Source of the DNA: Bactrocera neohumeralis
Lineage: Eukaryota > Arthropoda > Insecta > Diptera > Tephritidae
DNA length: 64,000 nt
Assembly (NCBI RefSeq): GCF_024586455.1
Contig: NC_065922.1
Span: forward strand, 18,534,089-18,598,088
Direction of reading: 5' to 3'
Shown in pieces: positions 59,176 to 64,000 of this stretch. The translations under genes were made by a program, and so were the position numbers. Each line of letters opens with the position of its first letter. Position 1 is the stretch's first letter. A model generated the notes under the pieces. The model was not told the DNA's origin. It ran no database searches and saw nothing but the letters and a program-made list of their open reading frames with translations.

Positions 59176-59559
59176 AAAAAAATTTGTTGAGTTTTTGATT
59201 CAAGCTTTTTTAAGGGATTACGGGTAGTTAGAAGTTGCATAAAAATGATATTTTTGTAAAGTGGATTGCCGTTGAAATACTCTCTGAGCAATTTGCAAAG
59301 AGTTCCCGGGCGCTTTGTAAAATTCCTGTAAAACTTCTTGTACGTTTTCCTCAAAACCTGATCGAACGACTTTCATAAAGAATAAGTTATTGCTTTCTTC
59401 TTCCTGAGAGTCAGGAAAAAATTCTTTGGCGCACCCTTATGTTGATTAAAAAACTACCTTTGTTCAAGCACTGGGCTATCTATTAACAGAACTTCTTTTC
59501 TTCAGATTGATTTGAGATGAGTTTCAAAGGAATATCGATGCTCACGGAAGAAGCTTCGA

Positions 59560-60150
59560 TGGGAACTGAATCATTGCTGTTAATGAGGCGCGAGTTTATG
59601 AATATGATGTCGAAATTATCCTATAAACAGCAAATGGCGCTTCAAAAAAAGTGACGAAATCGAAAAATCTATGTTAAAATCGCTTTTTATTTGTTTATAG
59701 TAGTGTGGTTTACCATGAATTCGTTTACAGGGTCAAACAGTAAATAAGAAGTACTAATTGGTCACTTTGAGGCGTCTATGTGAACCAATTTGTCATAAAC
59801 GGCCGGTTTTGTAGGCAGAAAATTCATGAATTTTTCATCACGTCAATGCGGAGTCACATTTTGGCATAATTGGGACTAACTTTGTGTTCAAAACGCGAAG
59901 CGAGAGTCATCGCACAGCCTCATTATTCGCCAGATTTGGCTTCTGAAAATCTGTTCACTGTTTACGAAGCTGAGAAGCTCACTTCGTGGAATGCGCCATT
60001 GAAAGTTATGAAGTTATTAAGGTGAAAGCACTAAAGACCATACCAGCCGAAGTATAAGTATGTGGAAAATTGGACTAAGCTTTGTCATGCTTTCATTAGA
60101 TCAGAAGGTCTCGATTTGAAAGGTAGAATTAAAGATTTGTACTGAGATAT
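59560..60150 (+). pseudogene. Mariner transposase relic
   Basis: Plus-strand pieces in order: VVYHEFVYRVKQ, then KREARVIAQPHYSPDLASEN (third-Asp region, the Asp itself altered), then VENWTKLCHAFIRSEGLDLK at the C-terminus. The second-Asp region is degraded. No terminal repeats are confirmed. Confidence 0.7.
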
Positions 60151-60734
60151 GAGAAAATGTTTGTTTTTTTTTGTCAGTTTGCGTCATGTTCGATGAAATA
60201 TCAAATAGTACATCTAAATACCTGGTGCAATAGATCGAAGAGTCGTAGGACGTAGTCTTCAAATTTTTTAATCATATACAATATAGTATATAAAATATAT
60301 TTGTACTATATAGCTTATAAGCTTTGAGATTACAGTTTATTTTCCTTCTACGTGCTGGTTATATCCAGCAGTGTTAAAACATATTGGAATTCATTAGTAA
60401 TTTAACTTAACAAGAGAGCTTCACCACTGTTAAATGTGGCACGTTGCTAATGAAAATGTATATACATATATAAATTACGCACACATACATATTAAATTTT
60501 CACACATACATAACAGCATACAATCTCATCCATATGAAGACATACTTTGCACAAACACACAAACAAACAATTTTAACGCATAATTAAAACTTTACGAACA
60601 CACAGGTACACATATTTAAACACACACACTTCCTCACATATATGCATAAGCAGACAACAGCACCCGCAATCAGCATAACAATAAGAACAGCAACAAAACA
60701 GAAACCTAAATCATTTTAGCCCAAAATTTAAATA

Positions 60735-60795
60735 AAATAGAACAACAGCAACAACAACAACAAGCACAACAACAACAACAAGCACAATGCATACA
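60735..60795. repeat. (CAA)n trinucleotide repeat
   Basis: 'caacaacaacaacaagcac' occurs twice in tandem, non-coding in all frames beyond poly-Q/N/T text. Confidence 0.8.
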
Positions 60796-61483
60796 AGCGG
60801 AAATATTGCCTGAATGCACTCTTAAACGCATGTAGCTTTGGCGGGAAGAACGTGTAGGGCGCAACTGCGAGCGCTGCACTCGGACGGAAGTTACGCTGTT
60901 GGCTGCGGTTAAAAATTAAATTTTATAATTTATGACAAAAGTTTTACTTTTCAGTGAATATTTAGCATATACACATATATTTAGCTTGTGCTCGCATGCG
61001 TTTTAATTTTTAGCTGATATGTGAGCAAAATAGAGCAGTGAAAGCTGTGTTCAACAGGAAATTTAATATTACTGCAATCGAAATGGAGAAGTGCTCGAAA
61101 TCTGTTGCATATTTAATATGTTTTCAATTTAAGCTTTTAGTTTATTCTAAAGATTTTTAAAACTATGGAAGTAGCTATGCATTTTGAAGTTATTAGATTA
61201 TAATAGGCGATTCTCATCCGGGAAAAAATGTTTTGCAGAAGCATTATGCTCCCATATAAGTTATTAACTCAGCCTATAAGTCCTTGAACCCTCATTTCAC
61301 ATTACTAATTATATTGCAAATGAAATACACAAGTAAATAACCCTCAAAGAAAGGCAGTACTCGATTAGAATATAATGAAAGACCACGGCGTATGAGTGAC
61401 TTGGCCTCAATTGTGTTTTTGTTCATATAGATCCATTAGACAGTGAAGGTTTATAGAATACATTTCAGTCAACAAAGTCCACA

Positions 61484-61705
61484 CTAAAAGTCACTTGCTA
61501 TTACAAGGACTTTCCAGAAACTCAGATCTATGAGTATATTTCTGACCCGAGAGAAATTATTATTCTCCCTCCTCAGAGTTGTGCGCTGGGTTTGGGACCC
61601 GTCAGTAAAAACACCTCCAATGAAAAAAAGAAGAAAAGATAAATTATTGAAAACGCAAGGCGATCCTGCAACGTGAGAACGGGAGTTTAACTTTAAATTC
61701 AGCAA
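61484..61705 (-). pseudogene. Possible RNase H fragment of a retroelement
   Basis: A minus frame reads FFIGGVFTDGSQTQRTTLRR. FTDGS is the RNase H opening motif, as at 43625, but nothing else of the domain is clear. Confidence 0.35.
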
Positions 61706-61759
61706 ACCCCTTTTAACAATTTCGCTCAGCTAGAGATCTTCATCATAAACCATTTATTA

Positions 61760-62970
61760 GATTGTCAAATATCTCCCTACCGCTTATTTGCTCTTTATAA
61801 AAGTGTTACAGAGATCGGATTCAGTTCAAATATGCGCCGTTTCTTTTGGTGATCCATCTAGACGGCAACTTCATAATACCCTGCCTCGTTGAGGCCCTCT
61901 TCCTCATTTCTTACAAACCTCTTTTGAGTTCATGGACAGTAACAGTGGTAATCTATTGGCGCTATGTCCGGGCTATATATGGTGGATGCGATAAAACCTC
62001 CCATCCGAGCTCCCGCAGCTTCTGACGAGTCATCAACGAAGTGTGTGGTCTGGCGTTGTCCTGGTGGAACACTACACCCTTCCTGTTGGCCAATTCTGGA
62101 CGCTTCTGGTCGATCGCCTGCTTCAAGCGGTCCAGTTGTTCGCAGTAGATGGTAGAATTAAGCGTCTGGCCATATGGGAGCAGCTCATAGTAGATGATTC
62201 AATTCCAATCCCACCAAACACACAGCAAAACCTTCCTGGCCGTCAATCCCGGCTTGGCCACTGTTTGGGATGATTCACCGACCTTCGATCACGACCGTTT
62301 TTGCTTGATATTGTCGTATGTGATCCATTTTTTGTCGCCAGTCACCATACGCTTCAAAAATGGGTCGAGTTCATTCCGTTTCAGCAGCATATCGCAGGCG
62401 TTGATTCGGTCCAGAAGGTTTTTTGCGTCAAATCATGCGGCACCCAAACATCAAGCTTTTTTGTGTATCCAGCCTTTTGCAGATGGTTTAAAATGGTTTG
62501 GTGACTAGCTCCCATCTTCTGGGCGATGTCACGAGATGCCACATGCCGGTCTAACTCGATGTTTTCCATGATTTGATCGGTATTCATCGTCACAGGTCTT
62601 CCGTCGACTGGCTTATCCATGGTGTCGTTTTCATCCGCTCTGAATAGTCGATACCGTTTCTCCGCAGTTGGAAGTGATAGAGTACCATCCCTCAAAACAT
62701 CATTAATCTCACGGAATATTTCTCTAGCGATTTGCCTTTAACGAAGGAAAACTCTAAAATAGCGTGAATTTCGGCGTTAGTGAACTCCATGTTTACACGT
62801 CTATAACTGTTGAACGCAATATCCAAACAAATCATGCATAGCGTCGTTTTGTAGGTTGTGTCAAGACCTTTCAAAGATGTAAAGTATTGCCAGATACGAG
62901 CTCTGTAGCGCTTTGTACATAGCCGCGAAATTCAAAAGACAAAAAGGCTGAAGGGAGATATTTGACAACC
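61760..62970 (-). mobile_element. Near full-length mariner with TIRs and all three catalytic Asp codons
   Basis: TA flanks (61758-61759, 62971-62972) bound GATTGTCAAATATCTCCCT... and its reverse partner ending ...GGGAGATATTTGACAACC. The length, 1211 bp, is near normal for mariner. Minus-strand transposase: MEFTNAEIHAILEFSFVKGK from 62790, GRPVTMNTDQIMENIELDRH, QKMGASHQTILNHLQKAGY, then after frameshifts VTGDKKW (Asp 1), FHQDNARPHTSL (Asp 2) and SPDIAPIDYH (Asp 3). Breaks are mostly single or double-base shifts, for example two extra bases in the TATATA just before SPD. The C-terminal end is lost. It is the best-preserved mariner here. Confidence 0.88.
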
Positions 62971-63429
62971 TAATATGTGTTTTGAGTAAAGCTCAGCTCC
63001 GCGATATATAATTGGTGATTAAGATTTTCTTTATGGGGTTACATGGATTCACGGGTTTCAAAAAATCGAATCTGTCTTTTTCAATTCTGCAACACCTTTA
63101 GAATATTATACTATATACACTATATATATATGTATATAGTGGTTGATCACAGTAATAGTTTCGGAGATATAGTCTTAGGAACTTATGCGCTCGAGGCTGG
63201 CTTTTATTGTCATTCAAATCTTAAACACAGTTTTCTCGAAACTGAAATTTTCCAGAGATGTTTGAAGTACAATTCTTAAAGACTTGGACGAAGAATTTTT
63301 TTTCGGTTACAACTTTTTGGAAAAAAATTAAATTGACGACGACATGGGTTTCGGTCTCTTCGACTAAACAACTCAGCACTCCTTTCGACTAAACAACTCA
63401 ACACTAAAGTTGAAATGTTATTAATCTTA

Positions 63430-63660
63430 AAAACTGATTCTTCCAAATCAATTTTATTCCCTTTAAAGTAATCCCCGTCCGATGAAAAGCACTTTTTAGT
63501 TTGCTGAATAGCCAAAAGTCGCACGGACCAAATCAAGCGAATGTGGTGGTTACAGCAGGATGCATACCAGTGCAGTATGACATGTTGCATTATCGTAATG
63601 AAAAAACTAAGAATTTTTCGCCCAGAGTTCCGGTCGTTTTAGACGAATAGCTTGACGCAA
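63430..63660 (-). pseudogene. Mariner-like C-terminal fragment
   Basis: The minus strand gives FGPCDFWLFSKLK (third-Asp block) and CFSSDGDYFKGNKIDLEE (C-terminal end, like SxGDYFEGDNI of mariners). Stops break the rest. It lies back to back with the plus-strand relic at 63680. Confidence 0.6.
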
Positions 63661-63679
63661 ACTACGAATAACGCTCAAA

Positions 63680-64000
63680 CATAGCGAATGTTGGATATGA
63701 CCAACGGTGATTCAAAAACACAAGCTTAAGAGTGGTACAAAACCTTAAAAGAGAGAGATCGTTGAAGACATGCCTCGTTCTGGACGACCTTCGACCTTTT
63801 CAACTGATGAAAATATTCAAAAAATTAAGAATATGAAGAATATGGTGCTTGAAAATCATCAGACAAATGTTAAAAGATATGACAAGAGAGCTCAACATTT
63901 ATCTCGAGTCCGTTCGAATGATTTTGGTGATATTTTGCGTATGAAACTTGTTTTTGCTCGACTTATCCCGATAAAGCTGAACCTTTTTCAAACAGATTCC
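63680..64000 (+). pseudogene. Mariner transposase N-terminal part, runs off the window
   Basis: Pieces in shifting frames: EDMPRSGRPSTFSTDENIQK, MVLENHQTN, RELNI-like text, MKLVFARLIPIKLNLFQ. This is the linker between the helix-turn-helix domain and the catalytic core of a mariner transposase (RSGRPSTS...I..V...V..NRR). A short duplication 'aagaatatgaagaatatg' lies near 63825. The catalytic part is beyond 64000. Confidence 0.7.

Overview
This is a eukaryotic, A+T-rich window that reads as the genome of a higher (brachyceran) fly. A tephritid fruit fly is my best guess, from the mix of mariner relics and DINE-1-like repeats; the species is inference. There are no bacterial operons, no CRISPR arrays and no rRNA that I can see, and I recognised no tRNA.

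The one gene I can support well lies on the plus strand. It is the 3' part of a furin-type proprotein convertase with a long cysteine-rich tail, best matching insect Furin 2 (Fur2). Five exons (7827-8103, 9033-9232, 9425-9703, 9878-10119, 30709-31476) join in frame with matching phases and GT..AG junctions, giving 587 codons and a stop. They encode about five furin-like cysteine repeats, a linker, a transmembrane helix and an acidic, Q-rich cytoplasmic tail. The signal peptide, prodomain and subtilisin-type catalytic domain must lie left of the window. A 20.6-kb last intron (10120-30708) separates the membrane helix from the tail. An A+T-rich tract follows the stop and may be a long 3' UTR, with a well-formed candidate poly(A) site near 40512.

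The rest is intron or intergenic DNA full of decayed transposons. Tc1/mariner relics dominate: at 5330-7170 (nested), 10340-11488, 15225-15715, 28905-29420, 50590-51420, 53085-53200, 53595-53900, 57482-58278, 59560-60150, 61760-62970 and 63680-64000. Non-LTR retrotransposon fragments include RNase H-bearing types at 25500-26260, 43250-43690, 45860-46790 and 54870-55640, and an RTE type at 57340-59175. DINE-1/Helentron-like repeats and several MITE-like elements also occur, together with a degenerate tandem array (2600-3960), many microsatellites and a near G/C-free stretch (34650-36050).

The most informative structures are two nested insertions in which removing the inner element and one TA copy restores the outer reading frame exactly, a scrambled mariner built from several families, and a DINE-like element with three exact-period 154-bp repeats. 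I found no evidence of a new multi-gene system. The right half (42-64 kb) holds no gene I can support beyond one weak candidate exon at 56142-56278 (minus).
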